This document shows positions 8,332 through 17,740 of a DNA stretch of 64,000 bases, in pieces; position 1 is the stretch's first letter; each line of letters starts with the position of its first letter. The notes under the pieces are model-generated. The model made no database searches and had not been told where the DNA came from. It worked only from the letters and a program-made list of their open reading frames with translations. This DNA is from Flavobacterium sp. CF108 (GTDB lineage Bacteria > Bacteroidota > Bacteroidia > Flavobacteriales > Flavobacteriaceae), in NCBI RefSeq assembly GCF_900129795.1, contig NZ_FQWW01000003.1, positions 434,001-498,000 on the forward strand, read 5' to 3'. The position numbers and the translations under genes were made by a program.

Positions 8332-8928
8332 TTAAACCTTCACGTGTCCCCAGTTTTCACCGCTGGCAATTCTGCGAATCTGCATTTCGCTTACGCCGAA
8401 TTGTTTAGCGATCATTTTAAGACGTGTTTTTTGTTCTGGTCTTGCTAATATTTTTTTGATTAACATGACTTTTGTGGTAGTTAATTTTCGTCCGTCGGCT
8501 TTTAAGTTGTGTTCAATCAGGTTTTTCTTCGCCTGAATCACACGCGGACTTTTGCGGCTGTGCGCCATCATTTCTTGTTTTGTTGCCCAGCGTAAATTGC
8601 TGATATCGTCATTGCTTCGGTTGTAATCGAGATGCAGAACATAGGTTTGATCTTCTGATTGTTTTGGAAGAAAATATTGGGCAACTAATTTGTAGAGAAA
8701 TAAATATTTGTTGATGATTTTGTCATCTTTTTTAACCTTAAATCTAAAAGTAGGATATCCATCGCTTAAACCGCCTTTTAAGATTCGGCCGTTTTCAATT
8801 TCATCTGTAAAGCTTATTAATCTTCCTCTGTTTGAAATTGCGTATTTAAGTTGTAATGATGCGTTTATTTCTATTTCTTTGAATTCTTCGTTAGGATAAA
8901 ATCTGTTATGTGGCATTTTCTTTTTCAT
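8332..8928 (-). CDS. NUMOD4/HNH-like DNA-binding protein, degenerate nuclease
   Basis: A 198-residue protein. The N-terminus (NEEFKEIEI, then YAISNRGRLISF) is a NUMOD4-like module, the middle (YVLHLDYNRSNDDISNLRW, about 96-114) is an HNH_3-type fold, and the C-terminus (IAKQFGVSEMQIRRIASGENW) is a helix-turn-helix. In active homing-type HNH enzymes the core reads HHxDxN; here only one His (His99) remains and the next position is Leu, so catalysis is doubtful. Flavobacteria often carry such proteins as solitary genes, perhaps as transcription factors derived from homing endonucleases. It is not inserted in another gene. Confidence 0.78.
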   Translation of the reverse strand: MKKKMPHNRFYPNEEFKEIEINASLQLKYAISNRGRLISFTDEIENGRILKGGLSDGYPTFRFKVKKDDKIINKYLFLYKLVAQYFLPKQSEDQTYVLHLDYNRSNDDISNLRWATKQEMMAHSRKSPRVIQAKKNLIEHNLKADGRKLTTTKVMLIKKILARPEQKTRLKMIAKQFGVSEMQIRRIASGENWGHVKV

Positions 8929-9152
8929 TTAAATTTTTGTCTCTCAAAGATAAAGAATTCTAAAATGAAGAAAGTTATACTGTAAGTTACATAATATCAA
9001 CTTTATGATTCTTATAACGCTATTTTAACTTTTTAGAATGATTTTGACACTTATTTGGTCAGTTTAAAACTTCAAATTGTGAATTATGCAGTTTTCAATT
9101 TTCCGCGAAAGCGTAAATTTTAGCGTTTTACGATTCAAAAAAATGATCCGTT

Positions 9153-9917
9153 TTATTGATCGAGCCAGTTTTTGAAATTGTTTATTTCTTTTTTACTGAT
9201 AATTATTGGGTCGTTTTCGATGGGAGGAACGGTAAGAATGAGTTCTATTTTTTGATGCGAGTGTTTTACGACTTCTTTTATAATGTTTCGGTGTACGATA
9301 TATTTTCGGTTTATTTTGAAAAAAATAAAAGGATCAAGGCTGTTTATAATATCAGTAATCGTGCTGTTGTACAAATAACTGTTTCCTGATTTTACATAAA
9401 TAAACAAATGCTTTCCTGATGCAGCAAAATAGGTGATTTCAGATTCGTTTACTGAAATTAGTTTATAACCGTGATTTACTAAAAAATGACGTTGTATTTT
9501 GCTTGTTTCAGGATTTTCGATGGCCACTAAAGACTGCAGCGTTGCATCGGCGTTGAAACTGTCTTTTATTTTTTTGAATTTGGTTAGGGCTTCTAATAGT
9601 TCTTGTTCTTCAAAAGGTTTTAAAAGATAATCAATTGTAAAGTGTTTGAAAACCGAAATGGCATAAGAATCATAAGCGGTAACAAAAATGACAGGGCAGG
9701 AGATTGTGGCTTTCTCAAATATTTCAAGACTTTTACCGTCGCCCAAATGAATGTCCATAAAGGCTAAGTCGACATTGTTTTGTTTAAAAAATTCGACTGC
9801 TTCTTTTACCGATTTTAGAACTGCAATTTCGGCTATCTGTAAAATGTCCTGCTGTTCTAAAATTGATTTTAGGTAAGTGGATGCAAGATATTCGTCTTCG
9901 ACAATGGCAATTTTCAT
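9153..9917 (-). CDS. LytTR-family response regulator
   Basis: A 254-residue two-component regulator with a receiver domain (residues 1-120; phospho-acceptor Asp55 in FMDIHLGD, acidic pocket EDE at 7-9, Lys in LLKPF) and a C-terminal LytTR DNA-binding domain (about 145-254; FLVNHGYKLISV, FFKINRKYIVHRNII). The likely sensor partner is the LytS-type kinase at 17727-19337, which has no regulator beside it. Between the two lie susD, susC and a metalloprotease gene, the probable targets. A 441-bp gap with a terminator and palindromes separates it from susD, so it is probably transcribed from its own promoter. Confidence 0.93.
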   Translation of the reverse strand: MKIAIVEDEYLASTYLKSILEQQDILQIAEIAVLKSVKEAVEFFKQNNVDLAFMDIHLGDGKSLEIFEKATISCPVIFVTAYDSYAISVFKHFTIDYLLKPFEEQELLEALTKFKKIKDSFNADATLQSLVAIENPETSKIQRHFLVNHGYKLISVNESEITYFAASGKHLFIYVKSGNSYLYNSTITDIINSLDPFIFFKINRKYIVHRNIIKEVVKHSHQKIELILTVPPIENDPIIISKKEINNFKNWLDQ

Positions 9918-10096
9918 TTTCCTTTTGAGATAAAGTTAAAAAGTTTCATTTTTAAGTGAGAAGCTCTTAAATGATTTTGCAAATATAATTGTCTATAGTT
10001 TTTTTACAACAAGTTTTTATAGGAGTTTGCAGTTTTGTTGTTATTTAATCTTTTTTGTCATATTTCAAATATTGTTTGTGGATTGAACGACGGGTT

Positions 10097-10260
10097 ACGG
10101 ATCGTGAATATATTGTGTTCCCGCGGTTGAAACTACGGGCTATATTTTTTTAAGCTTTAATGAAAATCTATTTTTGTATTTCAAATATAGCCTGTGGTTT
10201 CAACCACAGGAAACGAATTGTGAATATATTGCGTTCCCACGGTTGAAACCGTGGGCTATG
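10097..10260. repeat. Palindromic repeats in the gap between susD and the LytTR gene
   Basis: Three perfect or near-perfect palindromes occur: CCCGCGGTTGAAACTACGGG (10120-10139), CCTGTGGTTTCAACCACAGG (10191-10210) and CCCACGGTTGAAACCGTGGG (10236-10255). The first and third sit in direct copies of a unit of about 48 bp starting tgaatatattg, about 115 bp apart. The rest of the 441-bp gap shows no gene. Confidence 0.8.
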
Positions 10261-10306
10261 TTCTTGTATGAATAAATCTGATTGTGTTTAGGTTTCTTTT
10301 AAATGC

Positions 10307-10338
10307 AAAAGAGGCCCAGCTTTGCAACTGGACCTCTT
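10307..10338 (-). terminator. Terminator after susD
   Basis: The hairpin has arms AAAGAGG-C-CCAG and CTGG-A-CCTCTTT with one central mismatch and an A-run on the plus strand, reading as a U-run only in the plus direction and as CTTTTGC on minus. It lies 20 bp after the susD stop. Confidence 0.7.
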
Positions 10339-10358
10339 TAAAAAAAAACAATAGGTAT

Positions 10359-11678
10359 TTATAGATTGGGATTGTTTAATCTCGCGTCTGCCGGGTAAAT
10401 AATGGTATATCGAGGATCGTTTTGTATCAATGTATAATTATCACCGTCAAAAGTATGAACGATTTGTTTTTGAGATGTTCTTCTCAAATCAAACCAACGT
10501 TGTCCTTCAACAGCAAACTCACGGTGTCTTTCTTCATAAATGAAGTTTGTTAAATCTGCAGCATTCATTGCGTTAACTTCAATTTCAAGTTGTACATAAG
10601 CTGTAGCAGTGTATCTGTTTTTGATAAAACTTAAAACAGTTGTTTTAGCATCAGCAATATTGTTCAGTTTTAATGAAGTTTCTGCTTTTGTTAAATACAA
10701 CTCAGAAGTTCTGAAAGAACATTTTTGATCAATATTTCCACCTTTTTGAATTCTGTAACGGCTTCCGCTTGCTAAGAAATAAAGAGGAAAACGTAAATCA
10801 GTTGTTTTGCTGTAAGCAGCAATTAAATCTGGTGAAGCATAAACAGCACCTTTTAAGTTGTTTATTAAACCATCTTCAAGAGCTAAAATAGATTCTTTTG
10901 AATCGTATTTTGTTGCAAATACAGGTGTAGCTTTTAAATCAACTAAAGCGTTGTTAATTGCTAACGCTTTGTTTGCAGCGTCAAGCGATTTTTGCCATTG
11001 TTGTACATATAAATAAATACGGCTTTCTAAACTGTATAAAGCAACTTTAGAGAAACGGTAGTTTAAACCTTTTGTTTGAGAATCTTTGTTGATGAATTTT
11101 TCAGCTTCCTGAGTATCAGAAATAATTTGATTATAAATTACTTCTACTGTCTGAGGTACGAAAGCCTGCTCTAAATCAATCTCTAACGCTAATGGAACTC
11201 CTTTGTCTGAACCTGCAGTTGCTGCATTGTAAGGTTTTCCGAAAAGGTTAATTAAATCAAAGTAAGCCATTGCTCTTAAAGCATACGCTTCTCCAACTAA
11301 TTGGTTTCTTTCTGGAGTTACATCTAATTTTTTAGACGCTTCGTTAATGATTACGTTCGTATAAAAGATAGTTTTATATAAATCTGCATATTGAAAAGTA
11401 GTTGTAATACGATCCGGATTTGCATCTTTCCAAATATAAATATCTCTATAGTATGTTACGTCATCACTAAATTCATTCATCGTTAATTCGTCTGTACGAA
11501 CTGCCGTTAATGATTTGTGTTCAGGATATACGTCGTATCCTTTTGTTAAAACTGCGCGGTACTGCTCTAATGTTTCTGGAATAACACGACCAACTGGTTG
11601 GATATCCAGATAGTCATCACAGCTTGTTACTGCAAGTGCTGCAGCAAAAAGTAGTATATATTTTGAGAATTTTTTCAT
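10359..11678 (-). CDS. RagB/SusD-family nutrient-binding outer-membrane lipoprotein
   Basis: A 439-residue surface lipoprotein that caps its SusC partner and binds the nutrient. The signal peptide ends in a lipobox at Cys20 (LAVTSCDDYLDI). SusD features include the TPR-like helices with GEAYALRAMAYFDLINLFG (about 128-146) and the C-terminal FIYEERHREFAVEGQRWFDLRR signature. It is 11 bp downstream of susC. The neighbouring zinc metalloprotease and lack of glycoside hydrolases suggest peptides rather than glycans. It is slightly shorter than average for the family. Confidence 0.95.
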   Translation of the reverse strand: MKKFSKYILLFAAALAVTSCDDYLDIQPVGRVIPETLEQYRAVLTKGYDVYPEHKSLTAVRTDELTMNEFSDDVTYYRDIYIWKDANPDRITTTFQYADLYKTIFYTNVIINEASKKLDVTPERNQLVGEAYALRAMAYFDLINLFGKPYNAATAGSDKGVPLALEIDLEQAFVPQTVEVIYNQIISDTQEAEKFINKDSQTKGLNYRFSKVALYSLESRIYLYVQQWQKSLDAANKALAINNALVDLKATPVFATKYDSKESILALEDGLINNLKGAVYASPDLIAAYSKTTDLRFPLYFLASGSRYRIQKGGNIDQKCSFRTSELYLTKAETSLKLNNIADAKTTVLSFIKNRYTATAYVQLEIEVNAMNAADLTNFIYEERHREFAVEGQRWFDLRRTSQKQIVHTFDGDNYTLIQNDPRYTIIYPADARLNNPNL

Positions 11679-11689
11679 CTTTATTTTTA

Positions 11690-14600
11690 TTAGAAAGTTA
11701 CATTACATCCTAAAGTGAATGACTTAGGAACTGGTTGTGCATAAATGTTTCCGAAAGTTTCAGGGTCAAAGTAACCTTTGTAATCAGAACTGATTACGAA
11801 TAAGTTTCTAGCTTCAACATTAAGTCTGATACTTGAAATGTTAATTTGATCTGTAAACGCTTTAGGGAATGTATAACCTAAACGCATACTGCTTAATCTC
11901 ATATAACTCATTTCGCTAACCCATGTATCTAAATAATTGTAGGTTGTAATTTGATTTTGTCCAGAATACCATAGGTATGCCATATAAGAATCTCCTGTTC
12001 CTGAATCTTTACTCGTAATTCCTGGTAAGTTAGAAGATGTATTAGTTGGTGACCATGCATCTAAAATATCTCTACTGTAATTTTGTCCTCTGTCTACGAT
12101 TGTTCCATTGTATGGAGGAGTTCTTGTTACAGTCTGTTTAATGTTAAATGAAGCTGCAATTGTTAAATCAAAATTACTTACTTTAAAAGTATTGGTAATA
12201 CCTCCAGTAAATTTAGGATCCCTGTCTCCTAAATAAACAAATAAGTCTCTAAATTCAGCAGCGGATAAATTTGACTGCGCTAATTCTCCTGGGAAAATAT
12301 CAGCAAATGGATCGTATAAACCAAAGAATGTTTGAGAGTTTACAGTTTCTCCTTTTTTGTTGATAAATAAAGGATATCCATTTTCGTCGATTCCGTTTGT
12401 TTTAAATCCAAATACAGCATTTACCGGACGCCCTTCTCTATTTGGCAGGTAATCTGTGTCACGAACTTCGATACGGTCTACATTACTTTTGTTATGAGAA
12501 AAGTTAATACTTGTATTCCATTGAAAGTTTGGACGGTCAATATTTTTTGTAGACAAAGTAATTTCGTAACCTTTGTTACTTACCTGTGCCCAGTTCATAT
12601 TTGTATACTCAAAACCATTTTCTAATGGAAGTGCTCTTAAACCAATTAAGTCAGAACTTTTTCTTCCGTATAAATCAGTTACAAGGCTAATACGATTGTT
12701 GAATAAACCTATATCAGCACCAAGGTTAGTGTTAGTTGTTTTTTCCCAACGTAATTTTTCATTTGGCGGACTCTGAACATCAATAATCTGCTCATTTTGT
12801 CCTGGCAAAATAATAGTTGTTCCGTTAGTACCCATTACATAAGGAGAAGTATTTTTGTCAATGTTTCCTTGTAAGCCGTAAGAAGCACGAAGTCTTAAGT
12901 TAGAAAGTGTTAGGTTGTCTTTTAAGAAATCTTCTTCAGACACTGCCCAAGATGCAGATGTTGACCAAAGTGGTAAATATTTGTATTTAGGATCTACACC
13001 AAATAAATCTGAACCATCGTATCTCACACTTCCAAATACACTATATTTTCTGTTGTAAGTATATGCAGCTGTAGCGAAGAAAGAAGCGAAAGCATTTTCA
13101 TTTTCACTTTTAGCATATTGTTTATAATCAGATTCCTTAGCGAAACCAGCGTTAGGGAAAAGAATTGGCTGTGTAGTTAAATTTTTCTCATCAAAACCAA
13201 ATCCTTTAGTTGAAACAGATGTTGTGTAGTTTCTTCTTAACTCGTTACCAACCATTGCTTCGATTTCGTGTTTTTCAGCAATTTCAGTTTTATAACTCAC
13301 CATTGTTTTTAAGTTATACTGAAAAAAGTCTGTATTTGAGTTTTGAATAATTCCACCTTCTGGAAGGAAATAATTGTAAGCTCCGTTAGTAAAATAACGT
13401 GATTTTTCTTTTTGTTTTCTTGTGTAATAAGTTTCTTTTCCAGCAAATTTTTCGCTAGCAGTATTGTCTAATTGTAAACCTAATTGAGACGTTACTTTTA
13501 AGTCTTTAGTAACTTTATATTCAGCATCTAATAATGCTTTAATAGCTCTTGTTTTTAAATCGTAAGAAGTATTTGCTCTTTCTTCTAAGATGTTAAAAGG
13601 AACATAACGACCAGAATAACCAGTGATATCCGGATCATATTTATAACTTCCATCTTCGTTGTATGGAGTTAAATATGGATTTACGTTTCTTGAGTAATTT
13701 GATGGGTTTGTAAACGCATCTGTATCTGTAAGGTAAGATGTAGTTTTGTTTTCAGAACCAAAAATTCCAACACCAACTTTAAATTTATCTGTTATTTGAT
13801 AGTTGTTTTTTAATGTTAAGTTGTAACGTTTGAAACCAGTTCCAATAGTTGCTCCTTTTTCATCATAGTATCCTAAAGAGAAATAATAATCTGATTTTTC
13901 TCCACCACCAGATAAACTTAAACCGTGCTGCGTGTTGATTGCTGTTTGGTATAATAAGTTACCCCAGTTTGTGTTGTTTCCTCTTAAAGAATTGATAGAT
14001 TGTTGCGTTGCAGGGCTTAAAGAAGAAAATCCTCCAGCTCTGTAAGCGTCTAATTCACCAGATCCGTTTAAGATGCGAGAAATATCTCCGCCAGTATCTC
14101 TGTAAGTTAAATCTGCACGGCTTGCCATGTTAAGTTCTAAATCAATTTTCTCGTTTGAGTTCATCAAGTTTAATTTAGAAAACTGAGGTCTCTGCGTGAT
14201 AAATGTATTCGTATTGAAACTTACTACCATTTTACCAGCTTTACCTTTTTTAGTTGTTACCACGATTACACCGTTTGCAGCGCGTGCACCGTAAATAGCC
14301 GTTGCAGCAGCATCTTTTAAAATCGTAATATCTTTAATATCGTCTGGGTTTAAACCTGCAATAGAATAGTTGCCTAATACGTCGATATTGTCTTTGTCAA
14401 AATTTTTAGGAACTTCATTTCCTTCTAATGGTAAACCATCAAGTACCCATAAAGGATCTTGTGTACCGTTAAGAGAAGCTGTACCCCTGATTCTGATTTT
14501 CGCAGGCGCTCCAGGTGCTCCAGATGGTGTGCTTACCGCAACCCCGGCAATTTGTCCTACCAATAATTGGTCAATACTGGAAACTCCTGTCTGCTGGATT

Positions 14601-15028
14601 GCAGACATGTCGATTTTAGAAACCGCAGCAGTAAGTTTTCTTTTCTCAATTTTTTGGTAACCTGTTACAACAACCTCCTGAAGTTTTGCAGTTTCAGATG
14701 TTAAGTTGATTGTATAATTTTTTTGAGGAGAAAGTTCAAGAGTATACGATTTGTATCCCATGAAAGTAACTCTCAAAGAAGTAATGTTTTTTGAAATTTT
14801 CAAAGAGAATTTACCGTCGAAATCTGTAGTAGTTCCGATTCCTTCACTTTGAATAATACCTGCCATAGCAGTTTTATTTGAGATGGAATTGTTCTCAACA
14901 AAGATGGATGCACCAGGAATTGGCGACAAGTCAGCTTCATCTTGAATGATCCCCGTAATAGTTCGGGTTTCCTGCGCATATCCTGCGATGGCCAGGAACA
15001 GCAGTAGGGCATGTAGAATTTTTTTCAT
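11690..15028 (-). CDS. SusC/RagA-family TonB-dependent outer-membrane transporter
   Basis: A 1112-residue TonB-dependent importer. Order: signal peptide (1-18, ending YAQ), a carboxypeptidase-regulatory-like domain (about 22-110), plug with LQEVVVTGYQKIEKRKLT and a conserved DILKDAAATAIYGARAANG segment, then the beta-barrel ending in a C-terminal aromatic strand (FTLGCNVTF). The N-terminal domain carries an insertion of roughly 20 residues (NKTAMAGIIQSEGIGTT) before the usual TDFDGKF. It lies 21 bp after the metalloprotease gene and directly before susD, forming one operon. Confidence 0.96.
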   Translation of the reverse strand: MKKILHALLLFLAIAGYAQETRTITGIIQDEADLSPIPGASIFVENNSISNKTAMAGIIQSEGIGTTTDFDGKFSLKISKNITSLRVTFMGYKSYTLELSPQKNYTINLTSETAKLQEVVVTGYQKIEKRKLTAAVSKIDMSAIQQTGVSSIDQLLVGQIAGVAVSTPSGAPGAPAKIRIRGTASLNGTQDPLWVLDGLPLEGNEVPKNFDKDNIDVLGNYSIAGLNPDDIKDITILKDAAATAIYGARAANGVIVVTTKKGKAGKMVVSFNTNTFITQRPQFSKLNLMNSNEKIDLELNMASRADLTYRDTGGDISRILNGSGELDAYRAGGFSSLSPATQQSINSLRGNNTNWGNLLYQTAINTQHGLSLSGGGEKSDYYFSLGYYDEKGATIGTGFKRYNLTLKNNYQITDKFKVGVGIFGSENKTTSYLTDTDAFTNPSNYSRNVNPYLTPYNEDGSYKYDPDITGYSGRYVPFNILEERANTSYDLKTRAIKALLDAEYKVTKDLKVTSQLGLQLDNTASEKFAGKETYYTRKQKEKSRYFTNGAYNYFLPEGGIIQNSNTDFFQYNLKTMVSYKTEIAEKHEIEAMVGNELRRNYTTSVSTKGFGFDEKNLTTQPILFPNAGFAKESDYKQYAKSENENAFASFFATAAYTYNRKYSVFGSVRYDGSDLFGVDPKYKYLPLWSTSASWAVSEEDFLKDNLTLSNLRLRASYGLQGNIDKNTSPYVMGTNGTTIILPGQNEQIIDVQSPPNEKLRWEKTTNTNLGADIGLFNNRISLVTDLYGRKSSDLIGLRALPLENGFEYTNMNWAQVSNKGYEITLSTKNIDRPNFQWNTSINFSHNKSNVDRIEVRDTDYLPNREGRPVNAVFGFKTNGIDENGYPLFINKKGETVNSQTFFGLYDPFADIFPGELAQSNLSAAEFRDLFVYLGDRDPKFTGGITNTFKVSNFDLTIAASFNIKQTVTRTPPYNGTIVDRGQNYSRDILDAWSPTNTSSNLPGITSKDSGTGDSYMAYLWYSGQNQITTYNYLDTWVSEMSYMRLSSMRLGYTFPKAFTDQINISSIRLNVEARNLFVISSDYKGYFDPETFGNIYAQPVPKSFTLGCNVTF

Positions 15029-15049
15029 GTTTTGGGTTTGGGTTATGTA

Positions 15050-17641
15050 TTAAAAGGTTGTATTGTTCAAAGCTTTGTCGATTCGTTGTATTAAATCGCG
15101 GTAATGATTTTGGGTCGATTCATCTCCGGTACTTCTTTTTGTTCTTAATAATTGAAGTACTTTTGTTAATTCCCCTTTTTTATCAGATGTTACTTCTGTA
15201 ACTCTTTTTAAGAAAGAATTATTAATGTTTCTCGCCATATGTGCATCATCTAAAGAACATAAATGAGGCATTTGTAATGTTTCTTGTATTTCGACGGGTT
15301 TTTTAACATCCGTTTTTTCAAATAATTTATTTGTCGAAACAATTAAAACATCTACATAATTCTTTTGTGTCATACGCTCCAGAATAGTAAGCGATTTGTT
15401 TTGGATAGTTCCTGCAAATACATTCTGATGCATTTTTTTAAACAATTCATTTACGGTAAAAACCTTCTCGTTGGTTTTATTTCGCTGGTATAATTCATTT
15501 TCTGTCATTCGAAGTAAACGGTCATCGCTGAATAAACTATATATAACATCGTATTGTAATGCTCTTGACATTGTATATGGCGTGTACTCATAAGGCCCAA
15601 AAGGAGAATCTTTCAGCGGATTTGTTTTGTCTAAAACGTCATTAAAAAACAACCACTGCGGAATTGTAATTACATTTTTTACTAAATAATCTACTGCTCT
15701 TTTTTGCATTGCTGCAGGAACCGGAACATAACTCTGTTTGTTATCGCCGTGAACCGTTGGGTTTAAGTAAACACCGCCAATATTGGTTAATACATGTCCA
15801 TTGTACGTTTGCCATTGTCCGATAGCTCCAATATACAGTTTACCAGTTTCGTAGTAAGACTGATCTTTATCGTAGGACCAGTTTAAGATATTATCTACAA
15901 CACGTTTTAAGTTTTTCAATCCGTACTCGCTTGCTTTTACAGCATCGTTTCCTAAATCTTCAGACTGCGAACGAGGATCGATTTGAGAGCCTTGCTCACC
16001 GTAAAAATAAATTGGGTCATTTTGATGTTTTGTAATTAAGGCGTTTAGTTTTGCTGTTTCGTTTTCGTTAGGCGAATACCATCTGTAACCCCATTCAATA
16101 GCATATTTATCATATTCTCCAATTTTAGGAGTAATTACCGTAACACTATCTTCTGGCTGTGCAACGTAATTATAACGGGCATAATCCATAATTGAAGGTG
16201 CAGTTCCACCCATTTTTGCTGTAAATTCTTTAGAACGCAAAGACTCAACATCATAAGCAAACGAAGAGCCCATATTGTGTCTTAAACCAAAAGTGTGTCC
16301 AACTTCATGAGATGATACAAAACGAATGGCTTCTCCCATATGTTCATCGCTAAATACATTTCCTCTTGCTTTTGGGTCAATTGGTCCGGTCTGGATACGC
16401 ATCCAGCTTTGAAGCGAAGTCATCACATTGTGCCACCAAATAATGTCGGCTTCAATAATTTCTCCGCTTCTTGGGTCAACAACCGAAGGGCCCATAGCAT
16501 TGGATTTTGGTGATGCCGCATACGTAATAACAGAATAGCGAGCATCATCTATGTCAAAGTCTAAATCTTTTTCAGTAGGTTCTTTTGCAATAATAGCGTT
16601 TTTAAAACCCGCTCTTTCAAAAGCTGCCTGCCAATCGTGAACTCCATCAATAATATACTTTCTCCATTGCTTCGGAGTCGACGGATCGATGTAATAAACG
16701 ATTGGTTTTTTCGGCTCTACTAATTCACCTTTCAAATATCGTTCTTCATCTTCTTTCTTTGGTTCTAAACGCCAGCGGGTAATCAATTCTTTTTCAAGCA
16801 TTGCCTGCTGTGCATCGGCAAAATACCAATGCTTTTCAGAGAAGAAACCAATTCTGTTGTCAGAAAAACGAGCTTTCATTGGAGTTTTATCCAATAAAAT
16901 AATATTACTTGTTACGCCAAGCGTTACCGACAATGCCGGTCCGCCGCCTTCGCTGATAGAAGTTGTCAGCTGCGATTTTACTACAATATTTTTAGGGAAA
17001 GCTTTTAAACTCTCTATATATGATAAGTCAGATTTTACAGAACCGCCAATACCAATGCTGCTCAAAACATCATTGAAGCTTTTTTGTTTTCCGTCAAAAA
17101 TCTTATTTACTTTAATAACTACAGCACTCGAATCGTTGTTTTTGGTTTCAATATCAAAAACTTCAATAATAGATTCTGAGAAATTATCAATTACAGATGC
17201 TGTAATGGCATCTTCTTTTGGTGAAGAAACTTTAGGAACATATGTTTTTATCCAAACTTTCTTTGCAATTGTATCTTTATAAAAGGAAATGATTTTGTTT
17301 TCATAATTCATTCCTTTATTTAAGCCAGCTTCGTTAATCTGAAAAGGGACCTGAGATAATTTATTTACAACCAGAAATTCTCTTTTAAATAAACTATCCT
17401 GAATTTCAAAATAAACATCGGTTTTAACCTGAATGATATTGAACAGTCCTTTTTTAAGTGTGCCCTTTTTTATTAGGTCACTATATTTTTTTCCTTTTTT
17501 GGAGTCAGTAGAATCTTTTACAATTTCAGTCTCTGTTTCTTTTTTCTTTTTCTTTTGCGAAAGAACTGTAACAGGAATGAATAATAATAAAATTAGTAAG
17601 CAAAGTAATTTTACATTATGCAGGAATGCCTTTTCCCTCAT
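15050..17641 (-). CDS. Exported zinc-dependent metalloprotease (DUF5117/DUF5118 type)
   Basis: An 863-residue metzincin-like protease. A signal peptide (1-29, ending VLSQ) is followed by a Lys-rich stretch, a beta-rich N-terminal part resembling DUF5118/DUF5117 (about 50-290), and the catalytic domain with the zinc motif HEVGHTFGLRH at 445-455 and a Met-turn-like SIMDYARYNY about 30 residues later. It heads the protease, susC, susD operon and presumably cuts proteins or peptides for import by the pair. An 85-bp gap with a duplicated AGGAGTGAATGG separates it from the sensor kinase upstream. Confidence 0.93.
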   Translation of the reverse strand: MREKAFLHNVKLLCLLILLLFIPVTVLSQKKKKKETETEIVKDSTDSKKGKKYSDLIKKGTLKKGLFNIIQVKTDVYFEIQDSLFKREFLVVNKLSQVPFQINEAGLNKGMNYENKIISFYKDTIAKKVWIKTYVPKVSSPKEDAITASVIDNFSESIIEVFDIETKNNDSSAVVIKVNKIFDGKQKSFNDVLSSIGIGGSVKSDLSYIESLKAFPKNIVVKSQLTTSISEGGGPALSVTLGVTSNIILLDKTPMKARFSDNRIGFFSEKHWYFADAQQAMLEKELITRWRLEPKKEDEERYLKGELVEPKKPIVYYIDPSTPKQWRKYIIDGVHDWQAAFERAGFKNAIIAKEPTEKDLDFDIDDARYSVITYAASPKSNAMGPSVVDPRSGEIIEADIIWWHNVMTSLQSWMRIQTGPIDPKARGNVFSDEHMGEAIRFVSSHEVGHTFGLRHNMGSSFAYDVESLRSKEFTAKMGGTAPSIMDYARYNYVAQPEDSVTVITPKIGEYDKYAIEWGYRWYSPNENETAKLNALITKHQNDPIYFYGEQGSQIDPRSQSEDLGNDAVKASEYGLKNLKRVVDNILNWSYDKDQSYYETGKLYIGAIGQWQTYNGHVLTNIGGVYLNPTVHGDNKQSYVPVPAAMQKRAVDYLVKNVITIPQWLFFNDVLDKTNPLKDSPFGPYEYTPYTMSRALQYDVIYSLFSDDRLLRMTENELYQRNKTNEKVFTVNELFKKMHQNVFAGTIQNKSLTILERMTQKNYVDVLIVSTNKLFEKTDVKKPVEIQETLQMPHLCSLDDAHMARNINNSFLKRVTEVTSDKKGELTKVLQLLRTKRSTGDESTQNHYRDLIQRIDKALNNTTF

Positions 17642-17707
17642 TTTGGTGTTAAGTTTAAGTTAATTTTCATCGAAACTATTCGATTTTAGTTCAGAAAAAA
17701 AACAAAA

Positions 17708-17740
17708 AGGAGTGAATGGCTTTTTTTTAGGAGTGAATGG
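17708..17740. repeat. Direct repeat of AGGAGTGAATGG
   Basis: Two perfect 12-bp copies (17708-17719 and 17729-17740) lie 21 bp apart. The right copy overlaps the 3' end of the sensor-kinase gene and the left one is 67 bp upstream of the metalloprotease start. Spacing of two helical turns and location fit a binding site for a dimeric regulator such as the LytTR protein, but this is inference. Confidence 0.5.

Noticed and set aside
8332-8928. Homing endonuclease of a mobile intron
   Set aside because: It interrupts no gene, shows no intron fold around it, and its nuclease core is degenerate.
16857-17282. Plus-strand ORF of 141 codons inside the metalloprotease gene
   Set aside because: It lies antisense to a gene with clear domains and active-site motifs, and its product is a low-complexity shadow. 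Other opposite-strand ORFs in susC, rho and sulfatase genes were dropped for the same reason.
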